A stretch of 34,565 bases of DNA, from NCBI GenBank assembly GCA_002420105.1, contig DIHJ01000049.1, forward strand, positions 9,691-44,255, given 5' to 3'. Shown here in pieces: positions 7,118 to 14,900 of this stretch. How positions within the stretch are numbered: the first letter of the stretch is position 1; every line of letters begins with the position of its first letter. The translations under genes and the position numbers were made by a program. The notes beneath the pieces were generated by a model that ran no database searches, was not told the DNA's origin, and saw nothing but the letters and a program-made list of their open reading frames with translations. Source of the DNA: Nitrospira sp. UBA5699. GTDB taxonomy: Bacteria > Nitrospirota > Nitrospiria > Nitrospirales > Nitrospiraceae.

Positions 7118-8389
7118 TCAGTCCGGCAGCGGTCTGCCTTTCGTTTCCGGGGCAAACAGGAGCACGGCCAGCCCCAGCAGGTAGATGAGCGCGACGGTGC
7201 TGGCCGCCCGACCGAATGTGCCGAGCGTCGTGACGAGCCAGCCGGTCAGGAAGGGGGAGGCGGAGGCCAGGATGCGTCCCGCGTTGAAACAAAAGCCGGC
7301 GCCGGTGGCGCGGAGCGCGGTCGGGTAGAGCTCCGGCAGATAGATCGGGAAGCCGCTGAAGATGCCGTTGTTGAAGAATCCGAGAACCGGCAGCAGCATC
7401 AACACCCCGGCGTAGGTCGACGGGAGCAGGTAGGTAACCGGCAGCATGATGAAACTGCCGAGGCACATCAGGGCGAACACCGGGCGGCGGCCGAATCGGT
7501 CCGCGAGCGGCCCGAATCCGAGGTAGCCGAAGAGTGCGCCGGCGTTCAAGGCCATGATGGCGTAACTCACGTATCGGGTCAGCACGGCCGGATCCTGTCC
7601 CTTGAGGTCCGGCAGTTCCCGTACGAGCGTGGGAGCCCAGTTGGTCGATCCCCATAAGCCGAAGACGGCTACGAAGGCGAGAGCCGATCCCGCCACCGTC
7701 GCCCGTCGCAGATCGCCCTTGAAGATGGCGGAGAGGGGAATGATCTGCCGCTCATGCGCCTGCGTCCAGCGCTCCGGCTCCTTCACCCACCGGCGGACCA
7801 GGAGCGCCACGAATGCCGGCAGGATACCGACGAGAAAGAGGCCGCGCCAGCCGTAGGTTTCCTTGAGCGTGAGATTGCATGCGGCGGCGAGGAAGAAACC
7901 GACGGCCCAGGCCGACTGCAGAATGCCGGCGGCTTTGGCCCGTTTGTCCTCGGGCCAGATTTCCGCCACGATCGCGGCGCCGGCCGCCCATTCGCCCCCG
8001 ATCCCGAGGGCGGTGAGGAAGCGGTAGAATGCGAGCTGCCACCAGTCCTGGGACAGCGCCGCGGCGCCGGTAAAGACCGCGTAGGTGAGAATCGTGGCGA
8101 TCAGCACCTTGGTCCGGCCGAAACGGTCGGCCAGGATGCCGAATGTGATCCCGCCGACGGCCCACCCGATCAGGAAGATCGAAAAGATGATGCCGCCGTA
8201 CCAGCCGATCTGTTCGGCGGACACGGGGGTTGCGGGCGACGTTTGAAGCAGGTCGCGCAGGGCCGGGTGAAGGACGATCGCATAGATCGTCGCATCCATG
8301 GCGTCGAACACCCATCCGAGCCAGGCGACGAACAGAACGAGCCATTGATAGCGGGTGACGCCCACCCACCATGATTCCGTATTCACCAT
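7118..8389 (-). CDS. MFS transporter, organic-acid/sugar (NanT/JEN-like) type
   Basis: The product is 423 residues with about 12 hydrophobic segments. The classic MFS loop 2-3 motif is present (GILADRFGRTKVLI) and repeated in the second half (GPLADRFGRRPVFAL). The TM1 motif WVFDAMDATIYAIVL, with its Asp pair, and the helix-4/5 sequence RFLTALGIGGEWAAGAAI are typical of the proton-coupled sialate/lactate/aromatic-acid branch (NanT, JEN, ShiA). The substrate is unknown. ATG 8389 is chosen because translation from it begins just before TM1; the frame extends to 8524 but that part is basic, low-complexity and overlaps the divergent promoter region. It lies back to back with the J-domain gene. Confidence 0.88.
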   Translation of the reverse strand: MVNTESWWVGVTRYQWLVLFVAWLGWVFDAMDATIYAIVLHPALRDLLQTSPATPVSAEQIGWYGGIIFSIFLIGWAVGGITFGILADRFGRTKVLIATILTYAVFTGAAALSQDWWQLAFYRFLTALGIGGEWAAGAAIVAEIWPEDKRAKAAGILQSAWAVGFFLAAACNLTLKETYGWRGLFLVGILPAFVALLVRRWVKEPERWTQAHERQIIPLSAIFKGDLRRATVAGSALAFVAVFGLWGSTNWAPTLVRELPDLKGQDPAVLTRYVSYAIMALNAGALFGYLGFGPLADRFGRRPVFALMCLGSFIMLPVTYLLPSTYAGVLMLLPVLGFFNNGIFSGFPIYLPELYPTALRATGAGFCFNAGRILASASPFLTGWLVTTLGTFGRAASTVALIYLLGLAVLLFAPETKGRPLPD

Positions 8390-8546
8390 TCCAGACTTTT
8401 GTATTCGTCGGCAATGGGTGAGGAGTTCGCGGCAAGGGGACGGATTTCTTCCTGTTGCCCTTTGACGCCTGCCGCCCACCATATTACGCCGCGCCAGGCT
8501 ACGGAGCTTACGCCCGGGAGTCAAGGTGAAGGGAACGGAAACGCCG

Positions 8547-8555
8547 TGCTATAGT
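8547..8555 (+). promoter_or_regulatory. Extended -10 element, probable leaderless promoter of the J-domain gene
   Basis: TGCTATAGT ends exactly seven bases before ATG 8563, the same spacing as at 4335-4351. No Shine-Dalgarno sequence sits between them. Confidence 0.6.
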
Positions 8556-8562
8556 CGGGACC

Positions 8563-9201
8563 ATGCCGCGGGTCGATTTCTACAGAGTGTTGGGGATTTC
8601 GCGGGAGGCCTCGGACGACGCGATCAAGAAGGCCTACCGGAAGCTCGTCTTCGAGCACCATCCCGACCGCAATCCCGACAGCAAGGACGCCGAAGCCAGG
8701 ATCCGCGAGATCAATGCGGCCTACGAGATCATCGGCGATCCCGAGAAGCGCCGGAACTACGACCGTCTCAATTGGGGGGATGAATTCGGGGCCGAGACCG
8801 TCGATGTGTCCGTCATTCTCGACGAGATGGAGAAGAAGCTGTTCGACGAGGGCCGCAAGGAACTCTTTGCCGTGCTGATCAAAGACGTGACGCGCATCAA
8901 GTCCGAGCTCGCGGTGATCCGGGAACGGACGGTGGCGGATCAAGGCTATGATTCGTTCAAGGAGGAGATCGTCCACGGGCGGGCGGCGGAGGTCATGGAC
9001 GAACTGGTCACGGACGACATGGAAGGACGCAAACAACGTCTGGTGGAGGTCGCCACGCAGATGATGGTCTCGCAGGGCGTGGTGGGGAAGAACGACGAAG
9101 GGGGAGTCCGCTCCCTCCGCGCGGGCCTGGACGCGCAGTTCCGCAAGGGACGCCTGCACGGCTTTGCCTCCGCGCTGGAACTGCTCTACGAGAGGCGGTA
9201 A
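8563..9201 (+). CDS. J-domain (DnaJ-class) protein
   Basis: The product is 212 residues. Residues 4-67 are a J domain: DFYRVLGISREASDDAIKKA, helix II ending in KLVFEH, the invariant HPD at 33-35, and helix III with EINAAYEIIGDPEKRRNYD. The remaining 140 residues are helical and charged, with no Gly/Phe linker, zinc-finger CxxCxGxG repeats or CTD beta domains, so it is a class C co-chaperone rather than DnaJ. Its role would be to stimulate an Hsp70 ATPase for some specific client. It is a single-gene unit with a leaderless-type promoter, followed at once by a palindromic repeat element. Confidence 0.88.
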   Translation: MPRVDFYRVLGISREASDDAIKKAYRKLVFEHHPDRNPDSKDAEARIREINAAYEIIGDPEKRRNYDRLNWGDEFGAETVDVSVILDEMEKKLFDEGRKELFAVLIKDVTRIKSELAVIRERTVADQGYDSFKEEIVHGRAAEVMDELVTDDMEGRKQRLVEVATQMMVSQGVVGKNDEGGVRSLRAGLDAQFRKGRLHGFASALELLYERR

Positions 9202-9207
9202 CGCCGG

Positions 9208-9295
9208 TGAATGCTCAATGTGGAATGTGAAATGCTGAAAGGGGAAGATGGGCTCCGCCTCATTCCGCATTCCTCATTTATCATTTCACATTCGG
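9208..9295. repeat. Palindromic element with AATGTGA-type units
   Basis: The left arm (about 9209-9240) is a run of 7-8 base units GAATGCTC, AATGTGG, AATGTGA, AATGCTGA. The right arm (9260-9295) is the reverse complement of similar units. GAATGTGAAATG at 9223-9234 is matched perfectly by its complement at 9282-9293. The centre (9241-9259) is unique. The right arm contains the stop codon of the minus-strand amidohydrolase. The hairpin separates the convergent J-domain and amidohydrolase genes and could also work as a terminator. Confidence 0.75.
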
Positions 9296-10494
9296 GCCAG
9301 CGGGCCCGCCACAAACCGTCCCGCTTGCATCACGCCCGCGATCCGGCTGCGGTCGCGCATCACGTCGATCTTCCGTAGAGGATTTCCTTCGATCAGGATC
9401 AAATCGGCTGCTTTGCCTCGCTCGATGGTTCCGATCCGGTCCTGCATGCCGAGCAATCGGGCGGCGGACGACGTGGCGGCCAGGATCGCCTCCATCGGAC
9501 TCATCCCGAACGCCACCATCCGTTCGAGTTCCTGCGCATTCTCTCCGTGATAGTTGAAGGGGGTGCCGGCATCCGTACCCATGGCGATCAGAATCCCGTG
9601 CCGGCGGGCCTGCTTGAAACTGGCCTGATGGCGTTTCGTCATGGCCTTGGCCTTGTCGCGGGCGCTGTCGGGAATCCCGCAGCCCCGCCGGCAGGCCGCG
9701 GTGGTGGCCAGAGCCGAGAGCGTCGGCACCATGTACACGCCGTGCCGGCTCATGAGGCCGGCGGCCTCCTCGTCCATCAACGTCGCATGTTCGATCGAAT
9801 GGACGCCGGCCCGAATCGCATTCTTCATCCCCGACGATCCATGGGCATGGGCCGCCACCTTCCGTCCCGCGCGCGTCGCTTCATCCACGGCGGCCCGCAG
9901 CTCTTCGAGCGTCATTTGCGCCTGATCGGGAGAAGTGCCCGGCGTGAGGACGCCGCCCGAAGCGATCACCTTGATGACTTCCGCGCCCGCCGCGATCTGG
10001 GCACGGACGACCTGGCGGACCTGTTCCACCCCCTCGACCTCTTGGCCGATGAATCGCGCATGTCCTCCGATCATGCAGATGGCCAGACCGGCGCCGATGA
10101 TGCGCGGGCCCGCCGTGAGTCCTCTGTCGATGGCCTGCTTGAGGGCGAAGATCGAATGATCGCGCGAGCCGACGTCGCGAACCGTGGTGATGCCTCCTTC
10201 GAGGGTCTGCCGCGCCAATTGACTCGATTTCAGCAGCGTTTCGGTCGGAGTTTCCCGCTCGACGGCCTGAACGACGTCCGGTTCGGCGCCGAGACAGAGA
10301 TGGACGTGGCAATCGATCAATCCCGGCAGGACCGTATGGCCGCGGCCGTCGATACGGACGGCCCCTCGGGGAATCGACACGGTGCGGCTGGGTCCGGCCG
10401 CGTGAATGCTGCCTTCGCGAACGATGACGGTGGCCCGTTCGACGGTCTGCCCGTTGCCGTCGATCAGTCTGGCATTGTGGATGGCGATGGACAC
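9286..10494 (-). CDS. Metal-dependent amidohydrolase (imidazolonepropionase/prolidase-like)
   Basis: The product is 402 residues of the amidohydrolase superfamily with a composite beta domain at both ends and a TIM barrel. Metal-site motifs visible are the HxH in GLIDCHVHLCLG (63, 65), the Lys strand AEVIKVIASGG that is usually carboxylated, the His of KVAAHAHG, HSIEHAT and the catalytic Asp in MGTDAGTP. The ASGGVLTPG segment and overall order fit the Sgx9260/Xaa-Pro and Xaa-Arg dipeptidase-like clade, but the substrate cannot be named. GTG 10494 is four bases from the upstream stop codon, so it is cotranscribed with the haem protein and aminotransferase. The last codons (ARM then TGA) are coded by the palindromic element at 9208-9295. 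Confidence 0.85.
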   Translation of the reverse strand: MSIAIHNARLIDGNGQTVERATVIVREGSIHAAGPSRTVSIPRGAVRIDGRGHTVLPGLIDCHVHLCLGAEPDVVQAVERETPTETLLKSSQLARQTLEGGITTVRDVGSRDHSIFALKQAIDRGLTAGPRIIGAGLAICMIGGHARFIGQEVEGVEQVRQVVRAQIAAGAEVIKVIASGGVLTPGTSPDQAQMTLEELRAAVDEATRAGRKVAAHAHGSSGMKNAIRAGVHSIEHATLMDEEAAGLMSRHGVYMVPTLSALATTAACRRGCGIPDSARDKAKAMTKRHQASFKQARRHGILIAMGTDAGTPFNYHGENAQELERMVAFGMSPMEAILAATSSAARLLGMQDRIGTIERGKAADLILIEGNPLRKIDVMRDRSRIAGVMQAGRFVAGPLARM

Positions 10495-10498
10495 GCGG

Positions 10499-11098
10499 TC
10501 ATTCTCCGATCGGAAACGTGATGATGATGCCGCCCATGACGTCGTTGAGCTTGAAGTCGCGGCGGGGGCTGTTGGGGTGCTGATTATGGCAGTCGACGCA
10601 GGCCTGCGACACGGCGCGATCCGGATAGATCGCCTGAAAGAGGCGCGTGTCGCCCCGCTTTACGACACCGTAATGCGGTTGCGAGGGGTCTTTCTGAACG
10701 GCGGTGAGGCCGATCCGTTCCATGTCGCTGTTGGCGGCGTTCCACGCATAGATCGGCGTCAGGCTCGCCAGGCGGAACGAAAAATTGAGATTCTTGAGGG
10801 CCACGAGCCGGCCGGATTCCAGCAGGAATTGCGCGGGCAGCGGCACGCCCCGTTCGTCCCGCCAATGCTCGTGCGCTTCGATGCCGTCCCGTTGAAGTTT
10901 GACGACGACGTTGTCCGTATAATTGTTGCGGTTCGCCTCCAGGATGGCCTGGATGAACGCCGCGGTTCGCTGGGGCGACACCTGGTCGGACTTCATCTGG
11001 CCGGCCAGCGTAAGGGCGAAAATCCAGTAGGCGACCACGGCTACGAATCCGAACGCTCCGCCGCCAAGGACCCAGAGCAGGGGCTTATTGTCCATCAC
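10499..11098 (-). CDS. Tll0287-like (DUF3365) c-type haem protein
   Basis: The product is 199 residues, with an N-terminal membrane anchor (LLWVLGGGAFGFVAVVAYWI). The periplasmic part has FIQAILEANRNNYTDNVVVK, then NFSFRLASLTPIYAWNAANS and the haem-attachment motif CVDCH at about 167-171 followed by NQHPNSPRRDFKLNDVMGG. This is the DUF3365/Tll0287-like fold, a PAS-related c-haem sensor or electron-transfer domain, often fused to histidine kinases but standing alone here. GTG 11098 is nine bases from GGAGGT and ATG 11095 is the adjacent alternative. It sits between the aminotransferase (17 bases upstream) and amidohydrolase (4 bases downstream). A link between haem redox sensing and those enzymes is inference. 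Confidence 0.88.
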   Translation of the reverse strand: MMDNKPLLWVLGGGAFGFVAVVAYWIFALTLAGQMKSDQVSPQRTAAFIQAILEANRNNYTDNVVVKLQRDGIEAHEHWRDERGVPLPAQFLLESGRLVALKNLNFSFRLASLTPIYAWNAANSDMERIGLTAVQKDPSQPHYGVVKRGDTRLFQAIYPDRAVSQACVDCHNQHPNSPRRDFKLNDVMGGIIITFPIGE

Positions 11099-11115
11099 GA
11101 TCGTTCAACCTCCGA

Positions 11116-12303
11116 TCACGAATTCGCCTGACCGTACACGCCGGAGGCGGCCTGTAATGCCCGCCCCGGCGTCGTGAGCCAGCCGTATCGCGTAAAAAGC
11201 GCTTCGAGCGCGTTCAAGAGAGTCAGCACGGGCGCTTCGGCGGCCGATTCGCCCATCAGACCGATCCGCCAGACCGTTCCCTTCAGCGGGCCGAGCCCTC
11301 CGCCGATTTCGATGCCGTATTCCGCGAGCAATTGCGCGCGCACCTCCGCTTCGGGAATGTGCGGAGGGACGGTCACGCAATTCAGCATCGGCAGGCGCCG
11401 GCCGACCGCCGGGAGCGGGAGCAGGCCCAGCGCCTCCAGGCCCGCCAGTAACGCGTCGCTGTTGAGCCGGTGACGGGCGAATCGGGCCGGGAGACCCTCT
11501 TCCTCGACGAGACGCAAGGCCTCCCGGAGCGCGTAGAGCATCGAGACCGGAGCGGTGTGGTGATAGGCTCGCGTCCCTTCCGCCCAATACTCGGCAATGA
11601 GCGCCATGTCCAGGTACCAGCTCTGGCAAGGAATGCGCCGTTGTTTCGCCGCCGCCAGGGCACGTTCGCTCATCGTAAAGGGCGCCAGGCCCGGCGGGCA
11701 ACTCAGGCATTTTTGCGTGCCGCTGTAGCACACGTCGATGCCGAGGCGATCGACTTCGACGGGGACGCCGCCCAGCGACGTGACCGCATCGACGACGAAC
11801 AGCGCATCGTACCGCCGGCACAGGCCGGCAATCTCGTCGAGCGGCTGCCAGACGCCTGTGGACGTTTCCGCGTGGACGACGGCGACGGCTTTGACCGGCC
11901 CCGACCGTCGCAGCGCCTGCTCGACGGCCGCCGGATCGATGCAGGTTCCCCAGGGCGCTTCCACACGGACGGCTTTCCCGCCGCACCGTTCGACGACGGC
12001 GGCCAGCCTGGTTCCGAACACCCCGTTGACGCCGACGATCACCGCGTCGCCCGGCTCGACCAGGTTCACGATCGACGCTTCCATCCCGGCCGAGCCGGTG
12101 CCGGAGACGGCGATCGTGAAGCGGTTGTGCGTTTGAAACACCCCGCGCAACAGAGTTTGAATCTCGTCCATGAGCCTGAGAAACACGGGGTCCAAGTGGC
12201 CGAGTAGCGGCAGAGAGAGCGCGTGCAGGACTCTGGGATGCACGAGGCTCGGGCCGGGGCCGAGGAGCAGGCGGCTCGGGGGAGTAAAGTCGCGAAGAAC
12301 CAT
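11116..12303 (-). CDS. Class V PLP aminotransferase (serine-pyruvate / alanine-glyoxylate type)
   Basis: The product is 395 residues of the class V aminotransferase family. Landmarks are LLLGPGPSLVHPRVL at the N-terminus, VSGTGSAGMEASIVNLV (cofactor phosphate loop), VVHAETSTGV, LFVVDAVTSLGG with the cofactor-binding Asp, and the Schiff-base Lys in SGTQKCL (K198). The C-terminal GLGPLKGTVWRIGLMG contains the substrate-binding Arg. Together these match alanine-glyoxylate/serine-pyruvate aminotransferases, which make glycine from glyoxylate or deaminate serine. ATG 12303 is preceded by GGAGA and by a TATACT -10 box at 12328-12333. It is the first gene of a three-gene operon. Confidence 0.9.
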   Translation of the reverse strand: MVLRDFTPPSRLLLGPGPSLVHPRVLHALSLPLLGHLDPVFLRLMDEIQTLLRGVFQTHNRFTIAVSGTGSAGMEASIVNLVEPGDAVIVGVNGVFGTRLAAVVERCGGKAVRVEAPWGTCIDPAAVEQALRRSGPVKAVAVVHAETSTGVWQPLDEIAGLCRRYDALFVVDAVTSLGGVPVEVDRLGIDVCYSGTQKCLSCPPGLAPFTMSERALAAAKQRRIPCQSWYLDMALIAEYWAEGTRAYHHTAPVSMLYALREALRLVEEEGLPARFARHRLNSDALLAGLEALGLLPLPAVGRRLPMLNCVTVPPHIPEAEVRAQLLAEYGIEIGGGLGPLKGTVWRIGLMGESAAEAPVLTLLNALEALFTRYGWLTTPGRALQAASGVYGQANS

Positions 12304-12327
12304 GAATCTCCAAAGAGTGAGAGCCCC

Positions 12328-12333
12328 AGTATA
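12328..12333 (-). promoter_or_regulatory. Probable -10 box of the aminotransferase operon
   Basis: TATACT on the minus strand, about 25 bases before ATG 12303, leaves room for a short leader with the GGAGA ribosome site. No convincing -35 hexamer was found. Confidence 0.4.
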
Positions 12334-12424
12334 GCGAAGTCCGAGCCCCGTCGGCCATGAGTTTATGCGCGCTCCAGCCGAAGCGGCGGTTACTTTTGAG
12401 GGGTTCCTGGGCGGAAAATGACCG

Positions 12425-12433
12425 TGTTATAGT
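12425..12433 (+). promoter_or_regulatory. Extended -10 element of the CPBP protease gene
   Basis: TGTTATAGT ends nine bases before ATG 12443 and no ribosome-binding site lies between, so the transcript would have at most two or three leader bases. Confidence 0.55.
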
Positions 12434-12442
12434 TTCAACACC

Positions 12443-13945
12443 ATGACCGCTCCCGATCCGTCACCACCCCCGCAGCCCGGCTCCCGCTCATGGTGGCGGG
12501 AGACAGACGCTCCCCCCGCCGTCGGAAAGTTTCCGGGGGGGTATTCTCCGCTCGTCAGCTGGTTCGCGGCGACGTTCCTGGTCGCCTCCCTGGCGTTTGT
12601 CGTGGTGACTGCTTCCTCGATGCCGAAGCTCGACCGGATCGAAGCGCCGGAGCAGGCGCTCGGCCTGATGGTCGGCCGGACCATGGACGTGCAGGAAGGG
12701 CTCAAGCGCGCGCCGGCATGGGAACAACGGCTGATGGCGTGGGTATCGGGGGACGGGGCGGCCGAACGGGCCCAAGCCGTCGAATGGTACCGGGAACTCG
12801 CGGCCAAGTCGGATGATCCGCTCGTGTCCTTTCAATTGGCGATTCTACAGGCGGAAGCCGGACAGCCGTCCCAGGCCCTCCTCTCGGCGCATGAATGGAA
12901 CGACCGGGACGATCCGTATCCGCGATTGGCCGAACTGATCCGTGCCGCGTACAGTGAAGAACCTCCGCCGGACCGGCAGGCGATGGATGCCTTGCAGGCC
13001 GATCTGACGGACGTCATGCCGGCCGGCTGGTTCCATGATCGCCTGGCCGTGACGCTCGCCCGGCGCGCCGGCGACGCGGAGTCGCAGGCCGCGCTGCTGG
13101 AGCAGGCTGCGATCCGTGTCGATCGCCTGTACACCTACTCGCGCAGGCTGACGGTGGTGGAACTGGCGGCCATGCTGGTCGGCACGTTGCTCCTGGTCAT
13201 GATGTGGCGCCGGCGGTCCGCCGGCATCAACCCGGTCCGCCTGCACGAACCAGGGATTCCGCCGCCTTGGCCCGGCCGGGTGGGAGCGGCGGTGTTGCTG
13301 CGTGGCGGTGCGATCGGCGCCGCGATCATGGCCGTCTGCCTGCTCTCCATGCCGCCGGAGAACGCGTCCTTGCGGGCCCTGTCCATTCCGATGACGAACG
13401 TCCCCCTCCTGGCCTTGGCCTACTACCATCTCTTCCGTCCGGCCGGGATGACCTTCGAAGAGGGGTTCGGGCTCAGTCTCCCCTGGTCGCATTTCGGCCG
13501 GCTGCTCGCGGCGGTGCTGGCCGTGGTGGCGGCAGGCCTCTGGGGCGAATGGGTGATGGACCGCCTGGCGGAGCAGTGGGGACTGACGAGTCACTGGACC
13601 GAGTGGTTCGACGCGGATCTGGTGTGGGGCGGCGGTTCGCTTACCATGATCAGCCTGCTGGAATACGTGATCTTTGCCCCGCTCTTCGAGGAACTTGCGT
13701 TTCGCGGTCTGCTGTTCGCCATCCTGCGCCGGAAGTTCCGCTTCCTGCCCGCCGCGCTCATCAGCGCGGGTATTTTCGGGCTCGCGCACGGGTATGGCCC
13801 CGTGGGCCTGATCAGCGTCTGCTGGAGCGGGGTCCTCTGGGCCTGGATCTATGAAAAAACCGGGAGCCTGGCGCCCGGGATTCTCGCGCACGCCCTCAAC
13901 AATCTGCTGGTCTGTCTGGCCGTCATGGCCCTTCTGCGCTGGTAG
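12443..13945 (+). CDS. CPBP-family intramembrane glutamic endopeptidase with a long N-terminal extension
   Basis: The product is 500 residues. After a Pro-rich cytoplasmic start there is one membrane segment (about 35-55), then a soluble helical region (60-225) resembling tetratricopeptide-like pairs, then about eight membrane segments. The C-terminal 120 residues carry all three CPBP (CAAX protease and bacteriocin-processing) motifs: EELAFRG near 415, FGLAHG near 448 and HALNN near 482. The Glu pair and the two His are the known catalytic residues. Substrates of bacterial CPBP proteins are mostly unknown. The end overlaps the convergent epimerase-like gene by 23 bases. Confidence 0.87.
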   Translation: MTAPDPSPPPQPGSRSWWRETDAPPAVGKFPGGYSPLVSWFAATFLVASLAFVVVTASSMPKLDRIEAPEQALGLMVGRTMDVQEGLKRAPAWEQRLMAWVSGDGAAERAQAVEWYRELAAKSDDPLVSFQLAILQAEAGQPSQALLSAHEWNDRDDPYPRLAELIRAAYSEEPPPDRQAMDALQADLTDVMPAGWFHDRLAVTLARRAGDAESQAALLEQAAIRVDRLYTYSRRLTVVELAAMLVGTLLLVMMWRRRSAGINPVRLHEPGIPPPWPGRVGAAVLLRGGAIGAAIMAVCLLSMPPENASLRALSIPMTNVPLLALAYYHLFRPAGMTFEEGFGLSLPWSHFGRLLAAVLAVVAAGLWGEWVMDRLAEQWGLTSHWTEWFDADLVWGGGSLTMISLLEYVIFAPLFEELAFRGLLFAILRRKFRFLPAALISAGIFGLAHGYGPVGLISVCWSGVLWAWIYEKTGSLAPGILAHALNNLLVCLAVMALLRW

Positions 13946-14738
13946 CGTTGCTCCGTTCCAGAAATTCAAGCGCGGCATAAAGATCGCTGTGGCGGATCGC
14001 GACCCCCAGGTGAGTCCCGACCTTGCATGCGACGATCCGTTTTCCGGGAAGGTCTGTCCGTGATCCGGCGGCGGGAGTCACGTTCCATCGCTCCTGCGCG
14101 GTCTTGCAGATCTCATCCCAGGTACGGGGGACGCCGTCGCTGACATTATAGATCTCGCCGGGCTTCCCCTGTGCCAGGGCGGCGAGGCAGATCGAGGCCA
14201 GGTCTTCCACATGGATCAGGTTGACGTATTTCCCTGAAGGGCCGACGCGCCCCAGTCTGATCCAGTCGAGCGGATTCCGTCCCGGTCCGTAGATGCCGGC
14301 GACGCGAAGCACGATGGCGCCGCATTCCCTTCGCAGGAATTCTTCGCCCTGCACGCGCGGTTTGCACGGATCGACCGGCGCAGTTTCGTCGATCCAAGGC
14401 GGTGGGTAAGCAGAGGAATTGTCGACGTCGTAGGCCGAGGTGCTGCCGAGCACGACGAGCCGGCGCGCCGGCGCCTTGATTGCCGCTGCAACCGCTTGAA
14501 CCGATTCCGGCGGCTGCGCAGGAAAACACCAGAGCAGATCGGCTGACGCGGGAATGTTCGGCCAGGTGTCCCGCCGCATCAGGTCGAAGTGCAGCCGTCG
14601 GTCGGCCGGCAGATGGGCGAGACGGCGCTCCGGCTCGCGGCTCGCGGCGAAGACGGACGGATACCGTTGCGCGGCGAGGGGGAACAGAAAGCGGCCGGTA
14701 TAACCCGAGCCGAGAATGACGAGATCGTGCTGCTTCAT
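13923..14738 (-). CDS. NAD-dependent epimerase/dehydratase-like (atypical SDR) protein
   Basis: The product is 271 residues with a Rossmann N-terminus (LVILGSGYTGR, GxGxxG at about 10-15) and the extended-SDR segments RRLVVLGSTSAYDV, VLRVAGIYGPGRNPLDWI, NLIHVEDLASICLAAL and EIYNVSDGVPRTWDEI. These match YeeZ/sugar-nucleotide epimerase-like proteins. The canonical YxxxK is not obvious: after the STSAYDV strand there is no Lys four residues on, so catalysis may differ or be absent. ATG 14738 follows a weak ribosome site. Its 3' end overlaps the CPBP gene on the other strand by 23 bases, with no room for a terminator. Substrate unknown. Confidence 0.82.
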   Translation of the reverse strand: MKQHDLVILGSGYTGRFLFPLAAQRYPSVFAASREPERRLAHLPADRRLHFDLMRRDTWPNIPASADLLWCFPAQPPESVQAVAAAIKAPARRLVVLGSTSAYDVDNSSAYPPPWIDETAPVDPCKPRVQGEEFLRRECGAIVLRVAGIYGPGRNPLDWIRLGRVGPSGKYVNLIHVEDLASICLAALAQGKPGEIYNVSDGVPRTWDEICKTAQERWNVTPAAGSRTDLPGKRIVACKVGTHLGVAIRHSDLYAALEFLERSNATSAEGP

Positions 14739-14819
14739 GGTCGGCAGAGGCAGGTCGGTTTCCGGACAGTCTGCCAGCGGGCGTCATGCGGAGTCCATTG
14801 AAATTATTCCGTTCTTTCG

Positions 14820-14848
14820 TTGGCACAATGTGCCTGTGGTGATATACA
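14820..14848 (+). promoter_or_regulatory. Sigma-70 type promoter with an overlapping dyad, upstream of the propeller lipoprotein
   Basis: TTGGCA (14820-14825), a 17-base spacer and TATACA (14843-14848) form a good promoter about 50 bases before ATG 14901. The perfect dyad GGCACAATGTGCC (14822-14834) covers the -35 box and looks like a repressor operator. Confidence 0.55.
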
Positions 14849-14900
14849 TCATCATGTGGAAGCGATGGGATGGTTCTCAAACCTTCATGACGGTGAGCCG

